Of a stretch of DNA of 25,271 nt, positions 1 to 6,030 are shown piece by piece (positions within the stretch are counted from its first letter, which is position 1; each line of letters begins with the position of its first letter). Under the pieces are notes generated by a model, which worked only from the letters and a program-made list of their open reading frames with translations, was not told the DNA's origin and did not search any database. A program made the translations under genes and the position numbers. Source of the DNA: CAYXRK01 sp964467615 (GTDB taxonomy: Bacteria > Hydrogenedentota > Hydrogenedentia > Hydrogenedentales > GCA-2746185); assembly GCA_964467615.1 (NCBI GenBank), contig CAYXRK010000056.1, positions 1 through 25,271 on the forward strand, given 5' to 3'.

Positions 1-1103
1 GCGTAAAGCGCGCGCGCGGTCTCCGGTTGATCGTAACACTCGTCGTACATCAGATAACGCAACGTGTCCGAGATGCGCAACGGCGCGTCGACTTTCGCCT
101 GACAAATCGTGTTGCACAACGCGCATCGGTGGTCCGCCGTCCGTGCCGCATACTGTTGTAACCGGCTCCAATCCCGCGCCGTCAACTCCACCTGCGACTT
201 TGCCGCGTCCGAATTCTCTTTCAGAATTTTCGTGTTTACGATGCCGGATACGCACGAAGTGATGCGTTCGTCCGCCCAGGCGGTTTTCAATTTCGCCTGC
301 GGCAGCGTAAAGCCTTTCTCGCTCACAAACTTTTGCACTTCTTCTTTGTCCTGAGGCACCGAGTCTTGTGTCTTCATTGCGATGAGGCCGATGCCCGCCT
401 TGATACATGCGTCCATCGCCTTGTTCAATTCGAGATCGCCGTACTGCGCGAACGAATACTTGAACATCACCGCGTCGATACCGGCCGAACCGATCGCCGC
501 CGCGCGGTTCAGCAACTCCACTACTGTCCCGTCGTGGCACGAGAACCCGAAGTGCTTCGTCTTGCCTTCTTTCTTGAGTTGTTGACCCATCTTCACCCAA
601 GGCTCGTCAATCTGGTTCGGATCGGAGACGCCATGCATGAAGAACAAGTTCACGTGGTCCGTCTTCAGGACAGCGAGCGACTTCGTCAACGCCTCCGAAA
701 ACCGCTCCGGTCGGGACGCCGACGCGTCGCCCCAGAGGCCGGCCTTTGACGTGATCCACAAATTCTCGCGGCCGACTTGCTCCTGGAAGGTCCCAACGCC
801 GATAAGCGACTTTCCGTTGGCATAGGTTTCGGCCGTATCGATGTACGTCATCCCATCCTTGAACGCGCGGTGAAGCATCTTGTCAAAAGCGGGATCGAAC
901 GGAAACTCGCCGCCCATCAACAGAATCGGTATTTTCTCGCCCGTCGCGCCCAATACCTTTTTCGGTACCGCCTCGGACATCGGCACGTCGGGATTAATTG
1001 CCGCCGCCTTTTGCGAAATGAGTCCAGTGCCCAAACCCGTGGCGGCCGCAGTAGCCGTGGCGGCCCGCTTAAACAAGTCCCGACGCGAAATCGAATGTGA
1101 CAT
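1..1103 (-). CDS. Tat-exported aldo/keto reductase with C-terminal cysteine motif (C-terminus cut by window edge)
   Basis: NAD(P)H-dependent aldo/keto reductase-type TIM barrel; substrate unknown. The frame is open from an ATG at 1103 to the left edge (367 codons, C-terminus missing). The N-terminus is a twin-arginine signal (SRRDLFKR followed by an Ala/Thr-rich stretch), so export is likely. The family tetrad is visible: Asp in YIDTAETY and its Tyr (about residues 88-92), Lys in ITSKAG (about 118) and His in FFMHG (about 156). Near the end, HRCALCNTICQ (residues 325-335) gives CxxCxxxC. This resembles the iron-sulfur tail of one AKR subgroup, but the usual fourth Cys-Pro is absent. A GGAG Shine-Dalgarno lies about 8 nt before the ATG. 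A weak promoter candidate upstream is TTGACG at 1178-1183 with TAGGGT at 1154-1159 (18-nt spacer). It is divergent from the sigma-factor gene. Confidence 0.9.
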   Translation of the reverse strand, partial: MSHSISRRDLFKRAATATAAATGLGTGLISQKAAAINPDVPMSEAVPKKVLGATGEKIPILLMGGEFPFDPAFDKMLHRAFKDGMTYIDTAETYANGKSLIGVGTFQEQVGRENLWITSKAGLWGDASASRPERFSEALTKSLAVLKTDHVNLFFMHGVSDPNQIDEPWVKMGQQLKKEGKTKHFGFSCHDGTVVELLNRAAAIGSAGIDAVMFKYSFAQYGDLELNKAMDACIKAGIGLIAMKTQDSVPQDKEEVQKFVSEKGFTLPQAKLKTAWADERITSCVSGIVNTKILKENSDAAKSQVELTARDWSRLQQYAARTADHRCALCNTICQAKVDAPLRISDTLRYLMYDECYDQPETARALY

Positions 1104-1654
1104 AACAACACTCCTGATCGCCGACACGAGTCCGGCATTGTCCCTAGCCCAACACCCTACCCGTTCCTCTCGTCACCCGTCAAGAATCCGCAGACCGGCT
1201 CTCATAGTTGAGATTCCCGAGGCGTTCGAAGCATGTACAAACGTGGCAACCCCCCGTAACTGATTCAGGCGTTATGAGAGTCTCGGGTTCTTGGTGTAGT
1301 CTCCAGCCGGCCCGTGTCGCAGGGCCTCCGCCGGAGCTGAGCGTAGCGACGCGACAATAGAAATATCTCGGCGTCGAACGGCCAACATCCAGCCAACGAT
1401 GTTTTCATTTGAACCGATATCCTTTGGTCGACATGTGGAGGGACGCTCGACATCTCCTCCGCCCGCGATAGTGCCCAAACCGCTGCAGGATGGTTCGACG
1501 TGGTAGGGAGCAGTACGCCGGAGAAGATTTCGAGGCCGGGGTGGTCCAATATGGAACTCCTCGTGAGTCGAGCCTAGCGCCAAAACCACTCACCAATGTC
1601 GGGGTCGTATCGGAATACTTATACGAGCGGCACTGACATGGGGAAGAGCGGCAC
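1104..1654. other. Intergenic region between divergent genes
   Basis: No convincing gene was found. The short open frames on the minus strand here have no good ribosome-binding site and no recognisable motif. The stretch must hold the promoters of the divergent reductase and sigma-factor genes. The only candidate I can point to is the weak reductase promoter near 1154-1183. I see no clear promoter for the sigma gene. Confidence 0.5.
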
Positions 1655-2257
1655 ATGCAAGTTGAAGACGCGCAACTCGTCGCACAGTGCCTCGAGGGAG
1701 ACGAAAAGCCCTTCGAGGAGCTAATACGGCGCTACCAAGGTGCCGTGTATGCGACGGCGTACTATTACGTCGGTCGGTATGGCGTCGCCGAGGAGGTCAC
1801 CCAGGATACCTTCTGGGCTGCCTACCGCGGTCTAGCCCGAAAAAACGCGACCGACGAATTGGGAAGTTGGTTAAAGGGAATCGCCTGCCGGACTGCCGCG
1901 AATTGGCTCCGTCGGAACGGGAAACGGCTTCGGTCGGAAACCCCGCTGCCGGCGCGACGGGCGATATTACTTGAAGACGCACGGGTCGGCCCGGACGCGC
2001 ATGCTCAGCGGCGCGAACGATATGAGGTTGTACAGGAGGCAGTTGATCGGTTACCGGAGCGCTATCGATTGCCAGTGGTGCTTCGGTATATGCAAGAACT
2101 TAGTTACGACGAGATTGCCCGCTACACGGGTGAGACTCGCGATGAAGTCAGGGGCATCTTGCAACGGGCGAGCAAACAGTTGCGAGACACGTTGGCTGGA
2201 TCCGATAGCTCGGAAAAGCCAGAGGGAGAACGTAGTTGGTTTCGTGCACGAGAGTAG
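1655..2257 (+). CDS. ECF-family RNA polymerase sigma factor
   Basis: A 200-residue sigma-70-family extracytoplasmic-function sigma factor that would direct RNA polymerase to a stress or surface-signal regulon. Region 2 spans about residues 10-85, with the typical FEELIRRYQGAVYATAYYYVG segment followed by AEEVTQDTFWAAYRGL. Region 4 spans about 122-178, with the RLPERYRLPVVLRY and LSYDEIARYTGETRDEVRG helix-turn-helix. The linker is short and there is no region 1 or 3, as expected for ECF factors. The ATG at 1655 is preceded by a purine-rich GGGGAAGAG. An upstream ATG at 1638 is in another frame. The 3' end overlaps the anti-sigma gene by 22 nt, which implies translational coupling. The ECF subgroup was not determined. 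Confidence 0.93.
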   Translation: MQVEDAQLVAQCLEGDEKPFEELIRRYQGAVYATAYYYVGRYGVAEEVTQDTFWAAYRGLARKNATDELGSWLKGIACRTAANWLRRNGKRLRSETPLPARRAILLEDARVGPDAHAQRRERYEVVQEAVDRLPERYRLPVVLRYMQELSYDEIARYTGETRDEVRGILQRASKQLRDTLAGSDSSEKPEGERSWFRARE

Positions 2258-3492
2258 AAAGCCTCTTGCAGGGCTACCTCGACAATGAGTTGACCGATTC
2301 CGAGCGGTTGCTCGTGGATCGGCACGTCGATGATTGTAAGCCATGCAAGGTCCGCTTAAAGAACCAGCAAACTACGTCGGTCGTTTTGTTCGAGACTTTA
2401 GGCGAGTTTCGGCTCACTCACGACTTGACCCGCACGATCATGGAGAATCTTCCCGAGATCGAACGCTTGCCGATCGACGTTGAAGGCGTGAACTGGCGGG
2501 CAAAGCATCCGGGCGCGCTCAAAGAGAAGCTTCTCCGTTTCGCTCCATTGGCCGCCGCAGTCCTTCTGGTCGTACTCGGCGCGGTGATTCGTGATAACTG
2601 GCCGAGTGCTCCCGTTCCCTCCGATGCCATTGGCGTCGCCTCCTATGACCGCATTTTCGGAAGCCGCGAATCGTATATTACGCCGAACAGGCGTTTTACG
2701 ACAGGCGACAATGAACGTATGACCCTGTCTCTCCTGGGTTCAACCCAGCTCAAGGTAAACGGCAACAGCGAGGTTTGGGTCACCGACGAGCGGACTGTCC
2801 GTATCGACCGTGGCCAAGTTCTGTTTGATGTCGGTGCCGACTCGCACTCGTTCAAGGTCGAAACACCATCCGGACGAGTTGAGGTGTATGGAACGCTTTT
2901 CGATGTGCAGGTCCTCGAAGCCCAAACGATGGTAACGCTGGGTCGCGGCCACGTGCGAGTTTTTCACGGCGAAGACGAGTCGGTATCCGAGGCGTTGGAA
3001 CCCGACGAGCAAGTAGAAATTCGTAAGGGAGATGCAACTCTGAACCTCCAACCTGTCGATTCCGGTTCCGTGTTGAGTTGGGCCGACGACGTCGGTCCGT
3101 CTCAGGAAGCCGATAGCATGTACGCGGCCTACATCCTGCCCAAACAGGACGTCGCATCGATCAAATCTCAGACGTGGCAAGTGCTTCAGGTACACCAGCG
3201 TGGCGTAGACAAGTTTGAATTTCAATGGGTGCCGGATGGCATCACGTCCGACCATTTTGATTACGATTTTGTGGTCTATTCGGTTCCTGGAGGCGAGACG
3301 CGGTTTTCGCAACGGATTGACGGATCCGTATTCGACGATCAGTCGCGGAGTTCGCTGGTAATGGAACCGGGCGACAAGACCCTGGGTAGGCGGTCCGACA
3401 TACTGCGGTGTCAATTGCTTCCGAACACGCGTAACGGGAGCGTGACGGCGCCATCCATAACAATCAGTGCGATTACAGTTGAGGACAAATAA
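2236..3492 (+). CDS. Membrane anti-sigma factor with zinc-binding ZAS domain and FecR domain
   Basis: A 418-residue regulator, probably holding the adjacent sigma factor at the inner membrane. The N-terminus has a ZAS-type zinc site: Cys4, then His30-x3-Cys34-x2-Cys37. A hydrophobic segment at about 99-116 (APLAAAVLLVVLGAVI) is the single membrane span. The outside portion contains a FecR-like domain at about residues 165-255, with ERMTLSLLGSTQLKVNGNSE and VETPSGRVEVYGTLFDVQV, the usual FecR pattern. The last 130 residues match nothing I recognise. The start is a TTG at 2236 inside the sigma gene, preceded by GAGGGAGAA at good spacing. No better start lies in the frame, and starting later would lose Cys4. 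FecR proteins often work with TonB receptors. A TonB receptor is present about 14 kb away but is not adjacent. Confidence 0.88.
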   Translation: MVSCTRVESLLQGYLDNELTDSERLLVDRHVDDCKPCKVRLKNQQTTSVVLFETLGEFRLTHDLTRTIMENLPEIERLPIDVEGVNWRAKHPGALKEKLLRFAPLAAAVLLVVLGAVIRDNWPSAPVPSDAIGVASYDRIFGSRESYITPNRRFTTGDNERMTLSLLGSTQLKVNGNSEVWVTDERTVRIDRGQVLFDVGADSHSFKVETPSGRVEVYGTLFDVQVLEAQTMVTLGRGHVRVFHGEDESVSEALEPDEQVEIRKGDATLNLQPVDSGSVLSWADDVGPSQEADSMYAAYILPKQDVASIKSQTWQVLQVHQRGVDKFEFQWVPDGITSDHFDYDFVVYSVPGGETRFSQRIDGSVFDDQSRSSLVMEPGDKTLGRRSDILRCQLLPNTRNGSVTAPSITISAITVEDK

Positions 3493-3520
3493 CGGATCAT
3501 GAAGTCGGGAATAGCAGATC

Positions 3521-3634
3521 GGCGAGGAAGCGTGCCCGGAGCGGGGCGATTGATTGGATCGTCTACCTCAAGTCACTCCTTCCCCAAAATGAGTCACTAC
3601 AGCCAAGCGCCTCGCGCGGGTGTGCTGCCTCGCC
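3521..3634 (+). ncRNA. Candidate structured RNA element, copy 1 of a tandem pair
   Basis: This element lies 28 nt after the anti-sigma stop. A long-range stem pairs GGCGAGG (3521-3527) with CCTCGCC (3628-3634). One mismatch and a further AGC/GCT pairing continue it inward. Inside is a 52-nt block (3562-3613) that recurs at 3772-3821. The block contains a hairpin formed by AGTCACTC and GAGTCACT (one internal mismatch) around a loop holding CTTCCCCAAA, then a conserved CAGCCAAGC, then a second hairpin GCGC-CTC-GCGC. The strand is a guess: three G-U pairs that could extend the outer stem form only on the plus strand. No known RNA family was recognised. Confidence 0.45.
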
Positions 3635-3727
3635 AGTCAGCTTGAAATCAGAATCGGGAAGAGCAAACGAACACGTCCACCATCAACAGCGATAGGAATA
3701 CAACGAATCGACTAAGGCGAAAAATAA

Positions 3728-3850
3728 ACAGGCTATCCAGGAGGCCGGCTTGCGTAGAGGACATCGAACCATCTACCTCAAGTCACTCCTTCCCCAAAGA
3801 GTAACTGCAGCCAAGCCCCTCTTCGTGGGCCCGCCTATTGGATAGCCTGT
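3728..3850 (+). ncRNA. Candidate structured RNA element, copy 2 of a tandem pair
   Basis: A perfect 12-bp inverted repeat, ACAGGCTATCCA (3728-3739) and TGGATAGCCTGT (3839-3850), encloses the second copy of the conserved block (3772-3821). The block keeps the loop CTTCCCCAAA, the flanking stem (AGTCACTC with GAGTAACT) and the CAGCCAAGC segment. The outer stem and the following hairpin (GCCC / GGGC around CTCTTCGT) have a different sequence from copy 1 but occupy the same place. Conserved loops with unlike but paired stems are the usual sign of selection on RNA structure. Function is unknown. Confidence 0.5.
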
Positions 3851-3907
3851 CTAGTCATTCGAGCACAATCGTCTTGAGTAAGACAAGGAAGATCGCCACA
3901 GCGAAAC

Positions 3908-3946
3908 AAAAAAAGGGACATCAGGCGTCGGGGTCACCTGATGTCC
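3908..3946 (-). terminator. Rho-independent terminator, leftward
   Basis: Read on the minus strand, a perfect 10-bp stem GGACATCAGG / CCTGATGTCC (arms 3937-3946 and 3916-3925, 11-nt loop) is followed by C and then seven Ts (3914-3908). It is the first strong terminator downstream of purN, whose stop lies about 190 nt to the right. It would stop leftward transcription before it reaches the tandem structured elements. On the plus strand no T-run follows the stem, so it works in one direction only. Confidence 0.85.
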
Positions 3947-4058
3947 ACCATCGTGAAGTTCAGACACGCGCAAGCGAAGGGCGAATTTCGAAAGCGGTGA
4001 CTGAACCCAGCACTTGGAGTATACCAGCGAATCCGTTTTTTGACAAGCGGATTCTGGT

Positions 4059-4079
4059 AGGTTGAGTGCATCTCAACCT
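4059..4079. other. Stem-loop downstream of purN
   Basis: An 8-bp perfect stem AGGTTGAG / CTCAACCT with loop TGCAT lies about 50 nt beyond the purN stop. No strong T-run follows on either strand (plus side: TTCGCTATTTT). It may be an RNA 3'-end stabiliser or a weak terminator ahead of the better one at 3908-3946. The rest of 3851-4132 holds nothing I can call as a gene. Confidence 0.4.
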
Positions 4080-4132
4080 TTCGCTATTTTCGCGGCTTTC
4101 GCGCAGTCTATTCTGCATATTCTGCCGAGTAT

Positions 4133-4759
4133 CTAAGGCCGTGATTCGAGTACTCTGACCTTTCCTTCGACGACTGTGAGACGGCGCTCCGCGAACAACT
4201 GAATCGCTCGTGGATAGACATCGCGCTCCGTTGCTTGCACCCGCTCGGCAAGCGTTTCCGGAGTGTCGCCCTCCCGGACCGGAACCGGCGCCTGGAGAAT
4301 GATCGGCCCATGGTCGTATTCCGGATCGACGAAATGTACCGTGACTCCGGTCACTTTAACTCCCATCTTGATGACGGCTTCGTGCACGTGATGGCCGTAC
4401 ATACCCTTGCCTGAAAACGCGGGAATCAGCGCAGGATGTACGTTCATGATCCGATTGATGTATTCGCGTGGGACGGTGATAAGGCTCATGAATCCCGCGA
4501 GCACGACCAGGTCGGGGTGATAGTGCGCCACCTCGCGCCAGACTGCCGCGCCGAATGCCTCGACCGACTCGAAGTTTTTCCGAGGGACGGCAATGGCGGG
4601 AATGCCGGCGTTTCTAGAGCGTTCTAAGCCGTACGCGTCCGCGCGCGACGAGATCACGCATACGATGCGCACGTCGAGCTTGCCCGCCTCGATCCGATCC
4701 AAAAAGTTTTGCAGCGTCGTGCCGCCGCCGGAAAGAAGGACCGCAAGATTGATAGCCAT
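4133..4759 (-). CDS. purN: Phosphoribosylglycinamide formyltransferase (GART)
   Basis: Transfers the formyl group of 10-formyltetrahydrofolate to GAR, the third step of purine synthesis, in the cytoplasm. The 208-residue length is normal for PurN. The phosphate-binding LLSGGGTTLQNFL lies at 8-20 and AGFMSLI at 88-94. The catalytic triad is Asn106 and His108 in NVHPALIPAF, and Asp149 in DPEYDHGPIILQ. The common SGxGSN loop reads SGGGTT here, which occurs in some homologues. The ATG at 4759 gives the expected short N-terminus. The upstream 64-residue gene appears to end in its own terminator, so purN probably has a separate promoter that I cannot identify. No other pur genes lie nearby. Confidence 0.95.
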   Translation of the reverse strand: MAINLAVLLSGGGTTLQNFLDRIEAGKLDVRIVCVISSRADAYGLERSRNAGIPAIAVPRKNFESVEAFGAAVWREVAHYHPDLVVLAGFMSLITVPREYINRIMNVHPALIPAFSGKGMYGHHVHEAVIKMGVKVTGVTVHFVDPEYDHGPIILQAPVPVREGDTPETLAERVQATERDVYPRAIQLFAERRLTVVEGKVRVLESRP

Positions 4760-4814
4760 GACTGGCTACGCTATCACACTCGCGAAGGTGCGCTCACCAG
4801 GAGTGACGGGGGTA

Positions 4815-4853
4815 GAAACGAAAATCGGGGTGGCGCCAATTTGGCAACACCCC
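4815..4853 (-). terminator. Terminator-like hairpin after the 64-residue gene
   Basis: On the minus strand the hairpin has an outer stem GGGGTG / CACCCC (4848-4853 with 4827-4832) and an inner stem GCCA / TGGC, separated by a 2x2 internal loop. It is followed by the T-rich GATTTTCGTTTC (4826-4815). It starts 24 nt beyond the stop of the small gene, the usual place for an intrinsic terminator. The T-run is broken by CG, so strength is uncertain. Confidence 0.55.
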
Positions 4854-4876
4854 GGAAACACAAGGAGCACGCGTAC

Positions 4877-5071
4877 CTAGGCGGTCACGTCGAGGTAGCG
4901 ACCGACAACCGGCTCAAGAACGATGGCTGCGCGAATCAATTTGAGCGCGGCATTTCCGATGTCCTCGGCGACGGTGCGGCTTGCGACCGCCCCTTGGATC
5001 GCCTGGGAGAATCGGGTTGACGCGGCACCCGCTACGATCCCGACGCCGCCAATAGAAGCCATACGATCCAT
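4877..5071 (-). CDS. Small protein, YjfB-like putative motility protein
   Basis: A 64-residue protein with an ideal AGGAGG (5078-5083) six bases before its ATG, so translation is well supported. There is no signal peptide. The sequence is Ala/Val/Ile-rich and probably helical, starting MDRMASIGG and ending in EPVVGRYLDVTA. Length, the MD start, the internal ALKLI helix and the P-x-x-G-x-x-(L/I)-D-(V/I) ending recall YjfB-type putative motility proteins, which end in a similar PHLG..IDI pattern. This resemblance is from memory and weak on its own. It is strengthened by a sigma-28/sigma-D-like promoter directly upstream (5111-5138). With that promoter and the hairpin at 4827-4853, the gene looks monocistronic. 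The function is not established. Confidence 0.8.
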   Translation of the reverse strand: MDRMASIGGVGIVAGAASTRFSQAIQGAVASRTVAEDIGNAALKLIRAAIVLEPVVGRYLDVTA

Positions 5072-5110
5072 GTTTAGCCTCCTTTGCGCCGGTCTCCTCT
5101 TACATTCAGG

Positions 5111-5138
5111 ATATCGGCGAAAAGGTCGTGATTCTTTA
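5111..5138 (-). promoter_or_regulatory. Sigma-28/sigma-D (flagellar) type promoter
   Basis: On the minus strand TAAA (5138-5135) is followed after 16 nt by GCCGATAT (5118-5111). The known sigma-D pattern is TAAA, 14-16 nt, GCCGATAT; the enteric FliA pattern is TAAAGTTT-N11-GCCGATAA. All 12 conserved positions of the Bacillus form match. Transcription would begin near 5104, about 33 nt before the ATG of the small gene, leaving room for its AGGAGG. Confidence 0.65.
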
Positions 5139-5211
5139 GCGGGGCCGCGTGCGCGAGCCGCTGTAAGCCCTTGTATTCGTTATGGTTAGAGCCGGTGAGA
5201 TGCGAGCGTGA

Positions 5212-6003
5212 TCAGCGCATCTCCTGGCCGCCGGTGACGTTGATGGCCTGACCGGTCACGTAGGAGGATTCGTTCGACGCAAGGAACACGACGACGTTGG
5301 CTACGTCTTCGTAGGTGCATCCCCGGCGCATGGGAACTTGGTCGATGTACTTCTGCCGCACCTCCGCTTCGGTGATCCCTTGGTTGGCGGCGTATTGTTT
5401 GAATAGGCTGTCCTTCCAAAGGGGCGAGTCGAGCAGATTGCCGGGGCAGACCGCGTTGACGCGGACGCCGCGTTCGGCGAACTCGAGGGCGAGGCTTTGC
5501 GTCACACCGATGCCGCCGAATTTCGAGGCCGCGTAGGCGCTGTTCTTGGAGCTGCCTTTTTTGCCGGACTTCGAATTGATCTGAATGATGCTGCCGCCGC
5601 TGTAAGCGAGCATCACTCGTGCAGCCTCGCGCGCGCAGATGAAATAGCCGACCAGATTGACTTCGATGACTCGCCGCCACTGCTGAACGTCGAAGTCGAT
5701 GCTGTCACCGGAGATGAGAATGCCTGCATTGGAAACGAATATGTCCAGCCCATCAAATTCCCCGACAGTGTAGGTCATGGCCTCGTGCACATCGTTGGCG
5801 TCCGTGACGTCCATACCAATGCCCAGGACGCGACGGCCGGTCGCAACGGCAATCCGCTTCGCCGTCTCGCCCGCAGCGTCGTCGCGCAAGTCCCACACGG
5901 CGACATCCGCGCCCTCTTGCGCCAATCGCTCCGCCAGCGCCGCGCCGAGACCCTGTGCGCCGCCGGTGACAATGGCCTTTTTACCTTCAAGTTTGCCGCT
6001 CAC
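5212..6003 (-). CDS. srlD: Sorbitol-6-phosphate 2-dehydrogenase-like short-chain dehydrogenase
   Basis: A 263-residue classical SDR; SrlD oxidises sorbitol 6-phosphate to fructose 6-phosphate with NAD. The cofactor motif TGGAQGLG is at 13-20, NAG at 92-94, the catalytic Ser is probably Ser144, and YAASK gives Tyr157 and Lys161. Long stretches read like SrlD: INSKSGKKGSS, NSAYAASKFGGIGVTQSLAL, PGNLLDSPLW, YIDQVPMRRGC and the end TGQAINVTGGQEMR. The substrate could still be a different polyol or sugar. The start is a GTG at 6003 with a poor Shine-Dalgarno, but it gives the right N-terminus (KLEGKKAIVTGG). It lies 27 nt after gcvPB and is probably co-transcribed. There is no sorbitol PTS or other sugar gene beside it. 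Confidence 0.85.
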   Translation of the reverse strand: MSGKLEGKKAIVTGGAQGLGAALAERLAQEGADVAVWDLRDDAAGETAKRIAVATGRRVLGIGMDVTDANDVHEAMTYTVGEFDGLDIFVSNAGILISGDSIDFDVQQWRRVIEVNLVGYFICAREAARVMLAYSGGSIIQINSKSGKKGSSKNSAYAASKFGGIGVTQSLALEFAERGVRVNAVCPGNLLDSPLWKDSLFKQYAANQGITEAEVRQKYIDQVPMRRGCTYEDVANVVVFLASNESSYVTGQAINVTGGQEMR

Positions 6004-6030
6004 CCGATTCAGGCTCCGAAATGTAGACTG

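Noticed and set aside
1199..1286. Crossed inverted repeats CTCTCATA/TATGAGAG and CCCGAG/CTCGGG upstream of the reductase
   Set aside because: The arms are not nested and are short. Chance is the simpler explanation in a single sequence.
3504..3668. Similar words TCGGGAATAGCAG (3505) and TCGGGAAGAGCAA (3654) as a third repeat unit
   Set aside because: Their spacing (about 149) does not fit the 210-nt spacing of the structured elements, and similarity stops after about 13 bases.
3838..4065. A 75-codon plus-strand frame after the structured elements
   Set aside because: No Shine-Dalgarno, it overlaps the stem of element copy 2 and the leftward terminator, and shows no motif.
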